The notes under the pieces were generated by a model. The model did not search any database. It worked only from the letters and a program-made list of their open reading frames with translations, and had not been told where the DNA came from. 42,078 nucleotides of DNA from Gemmobacter sp. (GTDB lineage Bacteria > Pseudomonadota > Alphaproteobacteria > Rhodobacterales > Rhodobacteraceae). Each line of letters starts with the position of its first letter. The stretch's first letter is position 1. The DNA is taken from NCBI GenBank assembly GCA_003509785.1, contig DOMY01000187.1, forward strand, positions 30,037 to 72,114. Direction: 5' to 3'. Below, in pieces: positions 7,760 to 17,034 of this stretch. The position numbers were made by a program, and so were the translations under genes.

Positions 7760-9415
7760 ATGACCGCCGATCTGATCCTGATCCATGCCCGTGTCCTGAC
7801 GATGGACGCGGCAAACCCCCATGCCGAAGCCGTTGCCGTTGCGGGCGGCAAGATCCTGGCCATTGGCGCCACCGCCGATATCGCGGCACTGGCCGGCCCC
7901 GACACCCGGGTGATTGATGCCGCCGGGCGCAGCGTGCTGCCGGGTTTTGTCGAAAGCCATCTGCATCTGGTGCTGGGCGGGGCCGAACTGACCCATCTGC
8001 ACATCGGCGGGCTGCATGGGCTTGATGCCATCCGCGCCGCCTTTCTGGCCTTTGCCACCAAACACCCTGACCGGCCGCTGCTGATGGCGCAGGGCGCGGA
8101 TTACGGCATCCTGGGCCATGCCATGACCCGGCATGATCTGGACGCAATCCTGGCGGATCGGCCCATTGCCGTCACCTCGCACGATCACCACACCGTCTGG
8201 GCCAATACCGCGGCGCTGCAGGCGGCGGGCATCCTTCAAGGCCTCGCCACCCCGCCGGGGCATGAGGTTGTGATCGGCGAAGACGGCCTCGCCACCGGCG
8301 AACTGCGCGAGTTCGAGGCCTTTGGGCCGGTGATCGCGCTTGGCGGCGAGGCGCGGCTGAACCTTGGCATCGCCACCGGCGCCGAACCCGACCCCTGGCC
8401 CACCGCCGCCGAGCTGATGGTGGACAAGGACAAGGTCGAGGCCGGGCTGCACCACTGCGCCATGCACGGCATCACCAGCATGGTGAACATGGATGGCAAC
8501 CGCTTCACCCTGGCGCTGCTGCGCGAGATGCAGGCCGAAGGCCGGTTGCTGGCGCGGGTGAAAGTGCCCTTCCACTTCAAGCCCCATATGGATCTGGCCG
8601 AGCTGGACAGGGCCGAGGCGATGCGGGCCGAATTCAACGACGACTGGCTGCAATCAGGCTTCGTGAAGATGTTCATGGATGGCGTGGTCGACAGCCGCAC
8701 CGCCCATATGCTGAACGATTACCCCGATCAGCCCGGCCACCGCTCGGAACCGCTGTTCGAACCGGAACGCTTCAAGGCCATCGCGACAGAGATCGACCGC
8801 CGCGGGTTGCAGATCGCGGTTCACGCCATTGGCGATGGCGCCGTGCGCACCACGATTGATGGCTATGCGGCGGCGCAGCAGGCCAATGGCCGGCGCGACA
8901 GCCGCCACCGCATCGAACATATCGAACTGATCGACCGGGCAGACATCCCCCGCCTCGGTGCGCTTGGCATCACCGCCAGCCTGCAGCCGCCGCATCCGCC
9001 CGGCGCGATGGATTTCCCGCTGGAACCGACGCTGACGCGGATCGGCAAGCCGCGCTGGCCCGATGCGTATCTGTGGCGCACGCTGGCCGAGGCCGGGGCG
9101 CCGGTGGCCTATGCTTCTGACTGGCCGGTGACGGATGTTTCGGTGCTGCGCGGGTTGCAGGCCGCGCTGACCCGCCAGCCCTATGAGGGCGGGCAGGATG
9201 AGCGGCTTTCGCTGATGGATTCGCTTTACGCCTATACCGCAGGCGGCGCCTGGGCCGCGCATATGGATCACATCACCGGGCGGCTGGTCCCCGGCATGGC
9301 CGCCGATATCGTGATGATCGAGGGTGATATCGAAGCCACCCCGCCGGATCAGATCGCAGGCCTTGGCATTGCCCTGACAGTTGCAGGCGGGCGCATCACC
9401 TGGCAGGCGGAATAG
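7760..9415 (+). CDS. metal-dependent amidohydrolase (YtcJ-like, amidohydrolase 3 family)
   Basis: A 551-residue cytoplasmic hydrolase. The N-terminal beta-strand domain (ADLILIHARVLTMD, VAVAGGKILAIG) leads into the metal motif H-x-H in GFVESHLHL. Then come SGFVKMFMDGVVDSRTA with the candidate bridging Lys, HAIGDGAV, HRIEHIEL and the catalytic-type Asp in ASDWPV. These are in the order of the YtcJ/NfdA group, which acts on amides and formamides. The ribosome-binding site is weak. It lies 51 bp after the binding-protein gene on the same strand, so it is probably part of the same operon and would act on imported material or on the amidase product. The substrate cannot be deduced. Confidence 0.88.
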   Translation: MTADLILIHARVLTMDAANPHAEAVAVAGGKILAIGATADIAALAGPDTRVIDAAGRSVLPGFVESHLHLVLGGAELTHLHIGGLHGLDAIRAAFLAFATKHPDRPLLMAQGADYGILGHAMTRHDLDAILADRPIAVTSHDHHTVWANTAALQAAGILQGLATPPGHEVVIGEDGLATGELREFEAFGPVIALGGEARLNLGIATGAEPDPWPTAAELMVDKDKVEAGLHHCAMHGITSMVNMDGNRFTLALLREMQAEGRLLARVKVPFHFKPHMDLAELDRAEAMRAEFNDDWLQSGFVKMFMDGVVDSRTAHMLNDYPDQPGHRSEPLFEPERFKAIATEIDRRGLQIAVHAIGDGAVRTTIDGYAAAQQANGRRDSRHRIEHIELIDRADIPRLGALGITASLQPPHPPGAMDFPLEPTLTRIGKPRWPDAYLWRTLAEAGAPVAYASDWPVTDVSVLRGLQAALTRQPYEGGQDERLSLMDSLYAYTAGGAWAAHMDHITGRLVPGMAADIVMIEGDIEATPPDQIAGLGIALTVAGGRITWQAE

Positions 9416-9416
9416 G

Positions 9417-9442
9417 AAAGGGCGGGGAAATCCCCGCCCTTT
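9417..9442. terminator. convergent hairpin between amidohydrolase and gyrB
   Basis: A perfect inverted repeat with 12-bp arms, AAAGGGCGGGGA and TCCCCGCCCTTT, and a two-base AA centre lies in the 30-bp gap between the convergent genes. It can fold from either strand. T-tracts are short (TTT) on both sides, but position and stability suit a bidirectional terminator. Confidence 0.75.
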
Positions 9443-9445
9443 GCC

Positions 9446-11896
9446 TTAGAAATCCAGATTTTCCACGTTCAGCGCGTTCTGCTGGATGAATTCGCGGCGC
9501 GGCTCCACCACATCGCCCATCAGCTTGGTGAACACGTCATCCGCCTCGGCCACGTCATCGACGCGCACCTGCAGCAGGGTGCGCGCATCCGGGTCCAGCG
9601 TGGTTTCCCACAGCTGTTCCGGGTTCATCTCGCCCAGACCCTTGTAGCGCTGCAGCGACAGGCCCTTTTCACCCTCGGTCAGAATGGCCTTCAGCAGATC
9701 GGTCGGCCCGTGGATGGGCAATTCACGATCCTTGCGCACCAGCTGCGCCTCGGTGGTGAAATGCTCTTTCAGCCCGCCGGCAAACTGGCTCAGCTTGCGC
9801 GCCTCGCCCGAACGCAGAACGGCACCATCCAGTGTGCGCAGCTCTTCGACGCCGCGCAGGATCCGGCTCAGCCGGATGCCGTGATCCTGGGTGATCCGGC
9901 CAGACCAGCCTTTTTCATATTCCAGCGCCACCGCATCCAGCCTTTGTGCCACGGTATTGGCCACCAGCTGCAGATCGCCATCCGCGCGGCCCGCGTCAAA
10001 GGCCCCCGACAGCGCGGCCTGTTCCAGAATGCCGCGCGGGTAATGCGTCGGGAAGGCATCCAGCACCCGGCGGAACGACCGCGCGCCTTCCACCACGCGG
10101 GCCAGATCGGCCCCCGCGATTTCGGTGCCATCGCCCAGCCGCAGAACGGCGCCTTCGGTGCCCTGCTGGATCAGGTAATCCTCGAACGCGGCCTGATCCT
10201 TCAGGTAAACCTCGGATTTGCCGCGCGCCACTTTGTACAGCGGCGGCTGCGCGATATACAGGAACCCACCATCAATGATCTGCGGCATCTGCCGATAGAA
10301 GAAGGTCAGCAGCAGGGTGCGGATATGCGCGCCATCCACATCGGCATCGGTCATGATGATGATCTTGTGGTAGCGCAGCTTGTTGATGTCGAATTCGTCG
10401 CGCCCGATCCCGGTGCCCAATGCGGTAATCAGCGTGCCCACGGTTTCCGAACTCAGCATCCGGTCAAACCGCGCGCGTTCCACGTTCAGGATCTTGCCGC
10501 GCAGGGGCAGAACCGCCTGCTGCTTGCGAGACCGGCCCTGTTTGGCCGAACCACCCGCGCTGTCACCCTCGACGATGAACAGTTCGGAAAGCGCCGGGTC
10601 TTTTTCCTGACAATCGGCCAGCTTGCCGGGCAAGGAGGCCACATCCATCGCCGTCTTGCGCCGGGTCAGTTCACGCGCCTTGCGCGCCGCTTCGCGGGCC
10701 AGCGCCGCCTCGACGATCTTGCCGACGATGATCTTGGCCTGCGACGGGTTTTCTTCAAACCACTCGCTCAGCTTTTCGTTCACCAGGTTTTCAACAGCGG
10801 GGCGCACTTCGCTGGAAACCAGCTTGTCCTTGGTCTGGCTAGAGAATTTCGGATCGGGCACCTTCACCGACAGCACGCAGGTCAGACCTTCGCGCGCATC
10901 ATCGCCGGTGAAATCCACCTTCTCGCGCTTGGCAATGCCGCTGTCCTGCGCATATTTCGTGATGGTCCGCGTCAGCGCGCCACGGAAACCCGCCATATGG
11001 GTGCCGCCATCGCGCTGCGGAATGTTGTTGGTGAACGGCAGTACGGTTTCGTGATAGCTGTCATTCCACCACATCGCGACCTCGACACCGATGCCGCCGC
11101 GTTCGCCCACCATATAGATCGGCTCGGCCATGACCGAAGCCTTTGACCGATCAAGATATTTCACGAATTCCCGCACGCCGCCGTCATAATACAGCTCGGT
11201 CTTCTGCGGTTCGGCATGGCGCTGGTCTTCCAGGATGATCCGCACGCCGGAATTCAGGAACGCCAGTTCACGAAGCCGGGTTTCCAGAACCTTGAAGCTG
11301 TATTCCAGGTTGGAAAAGGTGCCATCCTCGCGGTTGACCTTGGCCGAGGCCAGAAAGCGCACGCGGGTGCCGCGCAGGCCCGGCGCCGGGCCGACCTCAT
11401 GCACATGCACCGTACATTCCCCGAATTCGAACCGGGCGTTATATTCGGTATCATTGCGCCAGACCGTCAGCTCCAGCCATTCCGACAGCGCATTCACCAC
11501 AGAAACGCCGACGCCATGCAACCCGCCCGAAACCTTGTAGGCATTGCCGCTGTCATCGGTATTGTTGAATTTGCCGCCCGCGTGCAGCTGGGTCATGATG
11601 ACCTCGGCCGCCGACACGCCCTCTTCCTGGTGGATATCCACCGGGATGCCACGGCCGTTGTCATGCACAGAAACGCTGTCATCGGCATGAATGATCACAT
11701 GAACGAAGTCCGCATGGCCCGCCAGCGCCTCGTCAATGCCGTTATCGACAACTTCATAGACCATATGATGCAGGCCAGAGCCGTCATCCGTATCGCCAAT
11801 ATACATGCCGGGGCGCTTGCGAACAGCCTCCAACCCCTTGAGAACCTTGATGGAATCAGCGCCGTATTCACTCGGCTTCTTCGCGGCTTCGGCCAT
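9446..11896 (-). CDS. gyrB: DNA gyrase subunit B
   Basis: A 816-residue ATPase subunit of DNA gyrase, which introduces negative supercoils together with GyrA. GHKL ATPase motifs are near the N-terminus (VRKRPGMYIGDTDDG, VYEVVDNGIDEALAG, VHDNGRGIPV, SGGLHGVGVSVVNALS). The transducer follows, then the TOPRIM domain with ELFIVEGDSAGGSA, PLRGKILNVE and IIMTDADVDGAHI. The C-terminus is the usual QRYKGLGEMNPEQLWET and ends NVENLDF. A roughly 110-residue stretch between TOPRIM and tail (about 580-690) matches the longer GyrB form. It is the last gene of the dnaA-side minus-strand series and ends at a convergent hairpin. Confidence 0.98.
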   Translation of the reverse strand: MAEAAKKPSEYGADSIKVLKGLEAVRKRPGMYIGDTDDGSGLHHMVYEVVDNGIDEALAGHADFVHVIIHADDSVSVHDNGRGIPVDIHQEEGVSAAEVIMTQLHAGGKFNNTDDSGNAYKVSGGLHGVGVSVVNALSEWLELTVWRNDTEYNARFEFGECTVHVHEVGPAPGLRGTRVRFLASAKVNREDGTFSNLEYSFKVLETRLRELAFLNSGVRIILEDQRHAEPQKTELYYDGGVREFVKYLDRSKASVMAEPIYMVGERGGIGVEVAMWWNDSYHETVLPFTNNIPQRDGGTHMAGFRGALTRTITKYAQDSGIAKREKVDFTGDDAREGLTCVLSVKVPDPKFSSQTKDKLVSSEVRPAVENLVNEKLSEWFEENPSQAKIIVGKIVEAALAREAARKARELTRRKTAMDVASLPGKLADCQEKDPALSELFIVEGDSAGGSAKQGRSRKQQAVLPLRGKILNVERARFDRMLSSETVGTLITALGTGIGRDEFDINKLRYHKIIIMTDADVDGAHIRTLLLTFFYRQMPQIIDGGFLYIAQPPLYKVARGKSEVYLKDQAAFEDYLIQQGTEGAVLRLGDGTEIAGADLARVVEGARSFRRVLDAFPTHYPRGILEQAALSGAFDAGRADGDLQLVANTVAQRLDAVALEYEKGWSGRITQDHGIRLSRILRGVEELRTLDGAVLRSGEARKLSQFAGGLKEHFTTEAQLVRKDRELPIHGPTDLLKAILTEGEKGLSLQRYKGLGEMNPEQLWETTLDPDARTLLQVRVDDVAEADDVFTKLMGDVVEPRREFIQQNALNVENLDF

Positions 11897-11976
11897 GTAT
11901 CCTGCATCCCTCGAATTACCCGCGATTTATAGCGGTTGAGGGGGCGAATGTCACCCCACCGACACAAGATTTGGGG

Positions 11977-12597
11977 TCACAGGAACGGAATCACCAGCGC
12001 CACACAGATCAGCATCCCGCCAGAGGCGACATTCAGCCGATGGATGTTTTCGGGGCTCGACAGCAGCGCCCGCGCGCGGTCCAGAAACAGCGCAAGGCCC
12101 AGGTTGCCCAGCATTGGCACGAAGGCGGAAATGGCGATGATGCAGGCCACATCCAGCACCGTCAGGCGGCCCAGATCAAAAAAGCCCGGCAGCGCGCCCA
12201 TATAGAACAGGATCGCCTTCGGATTACCGATCACCGCCGCCAGCCCCACGCTCAGCCCGGCCCAAAGCCCCGGTCGCGTCATCCGGCTGTCGGTGCCCGG
12301 GGCCTGCGGTTTCTTGCGCAGCAGCGCAATGCCCATGAACAGGAACACCCCTGCCGCCACCCAGCGCAGGACCGACAGAAAATCGCCATAGACCGTGCTG
12401 ATCCAGCTCAGCCCCAGAATGGCCGCCAGCGGCCAGAGCAGATCGCCCAGAGCCACGCCCACGGCCAGCGGCCAGGCGGCGGCAAAGCCCCCCGACAGTG
12501 CCCGCGCCAGCAGCGCCACCCAGACCGGGCCGGGCACCGCCCAAAGCGCCGCCATGCCGCCGGCATAGACCAGCAATTGCCAGAAGCTGACCGTCAT
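11977..12597 (-). CDS. LysE/RhtB family exporter
   Basis: A 206-residue inner-membrane protein with about six hydrophobic helices. The N-terminus contains MAALWAVPGPVWVALLARALSGG, the PGP region typical of LysE/RhtB amino-acid exporters, and later GNPKAILFYMGALPGFFDL, the family's second conserved stretch. Likely role: export of an amino acid or related metabolite. Its start overlaps the stop of the VOC gene by 4 bp, which in turn overlaps recF by 4 bp, so translation of the three is probably coupled. The substrate is unknown. It is an unusual passenger between recF and gyrB. Confidence 0.85.
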   Translation of the reverse strand: MTVSFWQLLVYAGGMAALWAVPGPVWVALLARALSGGFAAAWPLAVGVALGDLLWPLAAILGLSWISTVYGDFLSVLRWVAAGVFLFMGIALLRKKPQAPGTDSRMTRPGLWAGLSVGLAAVIGNPKAILFYMGALPGFFDLGRLTVLDVACIIAISAFVPMLGNLGLALFLDRARALLSSPENIHRLNVASGGMLICVALVIPFL

Positions 12598-13034
12598 TCC
12601 GGCAACCTCAGCGATCCATCGGCTTCAAGCGGCCAGAAGGGATTCATCGCAACCTCCCACACATGGCCGTCAGGATCGGCCCAATACCCGGAATATCCAC
12701 CCCAGAATACCTTTTCGGGCGCCTTCAGGGCCGCTCCACCGGCGGCAAGGGCTGCGGCATAAGCGGCATCCACCTCTGCCTCGGTGGCGAAATTCTGTGC
12801 CAGCGTCACCGCGCCGGTGCCCAGCGTGGCGCTCGGCCGCCCCTGATCTGCCGCCAGTTCGGCGCGGCCAAACAGCGCCAGCGCCAGGCCGTTGATCTGA
12901 AAGAAGGCCACGCCGGGCTGGCTTTCCTTGTGTTCTGCCCAGCCCAGCCGCGCATAGAAGGCGCGCGCCGCGGCCAGATCGGCGACACCAAGGGTAACAA
13001 GCGTCACACGCTGCGGGCTAAGGGCTGGGGTCAT
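12594..13034 (-). CDS. VOC (glyoxalase/bleomycin-resistance fold) family protein
   Basis: A 146-residue protein with two beta-alpha-beta-beta-beta modules. The first reads VTLVTLGVADLAAARAFYARLGW...GVAFFQINGLALALFG. The second reads ATEAEVDAAYAAALAAGG...GGYSGYWADPDGHVWEVAMNPF. The ending DPDGHVWEVA with its Glu is a typical metal-ligand position of the fold. Function may be metal-dependent lyase, isomerase or resistance; the sequence does not decide. It overlaps recF by 4 bp upstream and the LysE-type gene by 4 bp downstream. Confidence 0.85.
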   Translation of the reverse strand: MTPALSPQRVTLVTLGVADLAAARAFYARLGWAEHKESQPGVAFFQINGLALALFGRAELAADQGRPSATLGTGAVTLAQNFATEAEVDAAYAAALAAGGAALKAPEKVFWGGYSGYWADPDGHVWEVAMNPFWPLEADGSLRLPE

Positions 13035-14137
13035 GCCGCGATCTCCGTAATGCTGGATTGGCCGTTCAGGTCTGAAACAGTGAAGGTCTGGCCGCGATTG
13101 CCCAGGCTGTCAAACAATCCCGGTTCCGTCCCGGTCATGATCGCCTGCGCGCCCAATGCGCATAACTCTTCATAAAGCGCGGCGCGGCGGCCCGCATCCA
13201 GATGCGCGGCCACCTCATCCAGCAGCAGGATCGGCGGGCGGCCCAGATCAGCGGCCAGTGCACGGGCATTGGCCAGCATCAGGCTGATCAGCAGGGCTTT
13301 CTGTTCGCCGGTAGAACACAGATCCGCCGCCACCCCCTTGGCCGTATAGACCGCCGCCAGATCGGCGCGATGCGGCCCGACCAGCGCCCGCCCCGCCGCC
13401 ATGTCGCGGCGGCGGCTGTCGGCCAGCGCCTGCGCCAGATCGCCATGATCCCCTTCGGGGTGCAGGATCGTCAGATCGGCCCGGGGAAAGGCGGTTTCAG
13501 CCCCCTCTTGCGCCGCAGCCAGCCGCAGTACGGCCGCCGTGCGGTTCGCGGCTATCACCGCGCCAGAGCTGGCCATCTGCGATTCCAGCGCGGCATACCA
13601 GAACGGATCCGTCACCTGATCTTTCAGCAGCCGGTTGCGGTCGCGCATCGCCTTTTCATAGGTCAGAACCGCCTCGCCATGATCGGGGGCGAAGCTCAGC
13701 ACCATGCGATCCAGAAACCGCCGCCGCCCCTCGGCGCCTTCGATCCACAGCCGGTCCATGCTGGGCACCAGCCAGACCATGCGCAGGATCTGCGCCAGCG
13801 CCAGTTGCGGCGCCGCCTTGCCGTCGATCCGCACCTGCCGCGCGGCGCCCGGCTCGGCCCAGGTTTCCAGCTCATGCGCCGCCGTCAGACCAGAAACCGC
13901 CGCCGCCACCTTCCAGCCGATGGCGGCAGGCCGCTGCGCCAGCTCGTCACTGCCCGCCCGGCGCAGGCCGCGGCCGGGCGACAGCAGCGAGACCGCCTCC
14001 AGTATATTGGTTTTTCCCGCCCCGTTGACCCCAACCAGTGCCACGGGCCGCCCATCGAACTGCAACCGCGCGGCGCGGTGGCTGCGAAAATGCGACAGCG
14101 CAAGCGACAGGATAGCCAGACCGCCCACGCCCTGCAT
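13031..14137 (-). CDS. recF: DNA replication and repair protein RecF
   Basis: A 368-residue SMC-like ATPase that helps load RecA at single-strand gaps and restart stalled forks. Seen: N-terminal LSLALSHFRSHRAARLQF, Walker A GVNGAGKTNI, a coiled middle region, ABC-type signature STGEQKALLISLMLANA and Walker B PPILLLDEVAAHLD, then a D-loop region. The start ATG at 14137 has a purine-rich AAGAGGAAG directly upstream; an internal GTG is possible, since RecF usually begins just before the LSHFR stretch. It lies 89 bp after dnaN, in the common dnaA-dnaN-recF order. Confidence 0.95.
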   Translation of the reverse strand: MQGVGGLAILSLALSHFRSHRAARLQFDGRPVALVGVNGAGKTNILEAVSLLSPGRGLRRAGSDELAQRPAAIGWKVAAAVSGLTAAHELETWAEPGAARQVRIDGKAAPQLALAQILRMVWLVPSMDRLWIEGAEGRRRFLDRMVLSFAPDHGEAVLTYEKAMRDRNRLLKDQVTDPFWYAALESQMASSGAVIAANRTAAVLRLAAAQEGAETAFPRADLTILHPEGDHGDLAQALADSRRRDMAAGRALVGPHRADLAAVYTAKGVAADLCSTGEQKALLISLMLANARALAADLGRPPILLLDEVAAHLDAGRRAALYEELCALGAQAIMTGTEPGLFDSLGNRGQTFTVSDLNGQSSITEIAA

Positions 14138-14226
14138 CTTCCTCTTGATTCAAATACCCTGGGGGTCGCCGATGGGCGCCATTGGTTCAAGCTCAATCGG
14201 CGACGGGGTGAACCCCCCGGCGCTTG

Positions 14227-15345
14227 TCACACGCGCATCGGCATCACGACATAGACCGCAGAGGTATCATTGCCCTCGCGCATCAGCGTCGGATCGCCCG
14301 AAGAGTTGAACAGGAATACCGCATTTTCGCGATCCACCTGGCTGGCGATTTCAAGCAAGTATTTGGCGTTAAAGCCAATTTCCAGCTTTTCATCCCCATA
14401 GGCCACTGCCAGCTCTTCTTCGGCGGCACCCGAATCCGGGGCGTTGACCGACAGAACCAGCCGGTCTTCATCCAGGCTGAGCTTCACGGCGCGCGAGCGT
14501 TCGGAAGACACGGTTGCCACGCGATCCACCGCCTTGGCAAAATCGCTGGCATCCACTTCCAGCCGCCGGGTGTTGTTGACCGGAATGACCCGCGTGTAAT
14601 CGGGGAAAGTGCCGTCGATGACTTTCGAGGTCATGGTGATGGCCGGCGTGGCAAAGCGCACCTTGGTTTCAGACACCGAAACAGCGATCTCGGCGCTGTC
14701 ATCATCCAGCAGCTTGCGCAGCTCGTTCACGGTCTTGCGTGGCACGATCACGCCGGGCATCCCTTGCGCGCCTTCGGGCAGCGGTGCCTCGATCCGGGCC
14801 AGACGGTGGCCATCGGTGGCCACGCAGCGCAGCACCTGGCCGCTATCGCCGGTGGCGACATGCATATAGACGCCGTTCAGGTAATATCTTGTTTCTTCTG
14901 TGGAAATTGCGAACTTTGCCTTGTCGAACAGCCGCCGCAGCACCGGGGCTGCTGCCGTAAAGCTGGTGGCATATTCGGACGAGGCCATGATCGGGAAATC
15001 TTCTTTCGGCAGTGTCGCCAGATTGAAGGTCGACCGGCCGGCCGTCACCGTCAGCCGCCCGGCGGCCGGATCATCGGCGAGGGTGACCAGCGCGCCATCG
15101 GGCAGCTTGCGCACGATTTCATGCAGCATCACCGCCGAAACCGTGGTGGCGCCGGCGCGTTCGACCATGGCGGGGGCACGATCCACCACCTCGATATCCA
15201 GATCGGTGGCGCGGAAGCTGACCTGCGCGCCTTCAGCCTCGATCAGGACATTGGCGAGGATCGGGATCGTATTGCGCCGCTCCACCACCGATTGCGCCTG
15301 CCCCACGGCTTTCAGAAGCGTGCCGCGTTCGATGCTGATCTTCAT
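14227..15345 (-). CDS. dnaN: DNA polymerase III sliding clamp (beta subunit)
   Basis: A 372-residue beta clamp that forms a ring dimer around DNA and tethers DNA polymerase III. Three clamp domains are evident, beginning MKISIERGTLLKAVGQAQSVVERRNTIPIL, then the central LRRLFDKAKFAIS...YYLNGVYMH and the third VIPVNNTRRLEVDASDFAKAVDRVA. It ends PTLMREGNDTSAVYVVMPMRV, the usual family terminus. The ATG at 15345 is chosen over an in-frame GTG three codons upstream because family members begin MKISIERG and GAAGGG lies at suitable spacing. It follows dnaA after about 300 bp with its own terminator between, so it probably has its own promoter. Confidence 0.97.
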   Translation of the reverse strand: MKISIERGTLLKAVGQAQSVVERRNTIPILANVLIEAEGAQVSFRATDLDIEVVDRAPAMVERAGATTVSAVMLHEIVRKLPDGALVTLADDPAAGRLTVTAGRSTFNLATLPKEDFPIMASSEYATSFTAAAPVLRRLFDKAKFAISTEETRYYLNGVYMHVATGDSGQVLRCVATDGHRLARIEAPLPEGAQGMPGVIVPRKTVNELRKLLDDDSAEIAVSVSETKVRFATPAITMTSKVIDGTFPDYTRVIPVNNTRRLEVDASDFAKAVDRVATVSSERSRAVKLSLDEDRLVLSVNAPDSGAAEEELAVAYGDEKLEIGFNAKYLLEIASQVDRENAVFLFNSSGDPTLMREGNDTSAVYVVMPMRV

Positions 15346-15648
15346 CCCTGTCACCCTTCATTGCGGGAAAACGAAGTTACCCGGTTCCCGCCGGTTCTCA
15401 AGCTGTTTTCGTGACAATCCAATGGAAACCCCGGAGCGTCAAGGCACGGCGCGCAAGGGATTGAGAACGTTGCATTCATGTGGCGCCCTGATGGCAGGGG
15501 CCGGGATGGTCTGCGACGGGTCTGCGTCGGGCATCCGTCCCGCCCCTGTCCCGACATGCAAACCGCGGGCATGGCTTTAACCATTTTGACGAATCGGCAG
15601 AAAAAAGGGGGCCCGAAGGCCCCCGAAGATTGCGGAACGGCAGGCCGG
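15346..15648 (-). other. dnaA-dnaN intergenic region
   Basis: This 303-bp stretch holds the dnaA terminator (15601-15624) and must hold the dnaN promoter and leader. No further gene is supported. A single TTAACCAT at 15577-15584 resembles a CtrA half-site but has no partner at the right spacing. Confidence 0.6.
15601..15624 (-). terminator. intrinsic terminator of dnaA
   Basis: Read on the minus strand, this is a perfect 7-bp stem GGGGGCC with a TTCG tetraloop and GGCCCCC, followed by six T. It lies 25 bp after the dnaA stop. A UUCG loop plus U-tract is a textbook rho-independent terminator. Confidence 0.92.
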
Positions 15649-17034
15649 TCAGGCCTGAAGCAGACGTTTCAGCAGTTGCAGGTCATCGGCCAGCTGGCTG
15701 TCGGTCGACATCAGCTCTTCGATCTTGCGCACGCCGTGCATGATGGTGGTGTGATCGCGCCCGCCAAAGCGGCGGCCGATTTCCGGCAGGCTGCGCGGCG
15801 TCAGCTGTTTGGACAGATACATGGCCACCTGGCGCGGCCGCGCGATGTTGCGCAGACGCTTGGGCCCGATCATGTCGGACAGGCGGATGTTGTAATGTTC
15901 CGCCACCTTGCGCTGAATCTCTTCGACCGTGACCTTGCGATCCGAGGCGCGCAGGATATCGGCCAGGCAATCCTGCGTCAGATCCATGTCGATCGGCCGG
16001 CCCACCAGCGAGGCAAAGGCGAACAGCCGGGTCAGCGCGCCTTCCAGCACACGCACGTTGGTGGTGATGCGATGGGCCAGAAATTCCAGCACACCGGGAG
16101 CGATTGTCAGCCCCTTGTACTGATCGCGGTAGAATTCGGCCTTCTGCTGCAGGATGCCCAGCCGCAGTTCGTAATCGGTGGGGTGCAGATCGACGACCAG
16201 CCCGCATTGCAGACGGCTTTTGATCCGTTCCTCAAGATCCTTGATCTCGCCCGGGGCGCGATCTGCGGAAATCACGATCTGCTTGTTCTGATCGACCAGC
16301 GCGTTGAAGGTGTGGAAGAATTCTTCCTGCGTGCTGTCCTTGCCCGCGATGAACTGCACGTCATCGACCATCAGCACATCGACCGAGCGGAAGAGTTCCT
16401 TGAAATCCATCACCGAACGGTCGCGCAGCGCCTGCACGAAGCGATACATGAACTGTTCGGCAGACAGATACAGCACGCGCAGCTGCGGCTGGCGGGTCTG
16501 CAGCTCATGCGCGATGGCGTGCATGAGGTGGGTTTTGCCCAGACCGACGCCGCCATACAGAAACAGCGGGTTGAAGGTCACCGGCCCGCCTTCGGCCACG
16601 CGGCGCGCGGCAGCATGGGCCAGTTCGTTCGGCTTGCCGACCACGAAGCTGTCAAAGGTGAAGCGGTGATCCAGCGGTGCGCCCGGCATGTCTTCTTCTG
16701 CCACGCGCGGCTTGGCCGCCGCCGCCTTGCGCGGCCTGGCGGCAGGTTTGTCTGCAGCTTTGTCTTCTGCGGGGGCTGCAGCAGGCTGCGGGGCACGGGC
16801 CACCGCAAATTCGACCCGATCCACCCCGGCGCCAGTGGCGTTCAGGTGGTTGCGGATGTGATCGCCATAATTGCGCAGCACCCAGTCGCCAAAGAACGAG
16901 GTGGGCACTTCAAAGCGGGCAACGCCACCCGTCAGCTGAACGAGTTTGAGCGGCTCGATCCAGGTGGTGTAATTGTTCTTTCCGACACGCTTTTGAAGTT
17001 GCTCACGAATCTCGCCCCAAGTTTCGTTTGTCAT
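15649..17034 (-). CDS. dnaA: chromosomal replication initiator protein DnaA
   Basis: A 461-residue AAA+ initiator that binds DnaA boxes at oriC and opens the duplex. Domain I is MTNETWGEIREQLQKRV (1-75). A variable Ala/Pro/Lys-rich linker spans about 80-118. The AAA+ domain has Walker A GGVGLGKT (161-168) and Walker B LMVDDVQF around 221-228. Domain IV carries the box-binding signature GGRDHTTIMHGVRKI near 424-438. The ATG at 17034 is chosen because family members start M(T/S)xxxWxxI; a longer frame back to 17175 adds an unrelated N-terminus. The ribosome-binding site is only GAGA. A hairpin with a U-tract follows the stop. Confidence 0.97.
   Translation of the reverse strand: MTNETWGEIREQLQKRVGKNNYTTWIEPLKLVQLTGGVARFEVPTSFFGDWVLRNYGDHIRNHLNATGAGVDRVEFAVARAPQPAAAPAEDKAADKPAARPRKAAAAKPRVAEEDMPGAPLDHRFTFDSFVVGKPNELAHAAARRVAEGGPVTFNPLFLYGGVGLGKTHLMHAIAHELQTRQPQLRVLYLSAEQFMYRFVQALRDRSVMDFKELFRSVDVLMVDDVQFIAGKDSTQEEFFHTFNALVDQNKQIVISADRAPGEIKDLEERIKSRLQCGLVVDLHPTDYELRLGILQQKAEFYRDQYKGLTIAPGVLEFLAHRITTNVRVLEGALTRLFAFASLVGRPIDMDLTQDCLADILRASDRKVTVEEIQRKVAEHYNIRLSDMIGPKRLRNIARPRQVAMYLSKQLTPRSLPEIGRRFGGRDHTTIMHGVRKIEELMSTDSQLADDLQLLKRLLQA

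Noticed and set aside
6494..8653. Minus-strand frame of about 719 codons across permease, binding protein and amidohydrolase genes
   Set aside because: It covers three well-supported plus-strand genes and has biased His/Gly/Gln composition, so it is a high-GC artefact.
15577..15584. TTAACCAT as a CtrA site in the dnaA-dnaN gap
   Set aside because: There is no second half-site at N7 spacing, and a single 8-mer is likely by chance.
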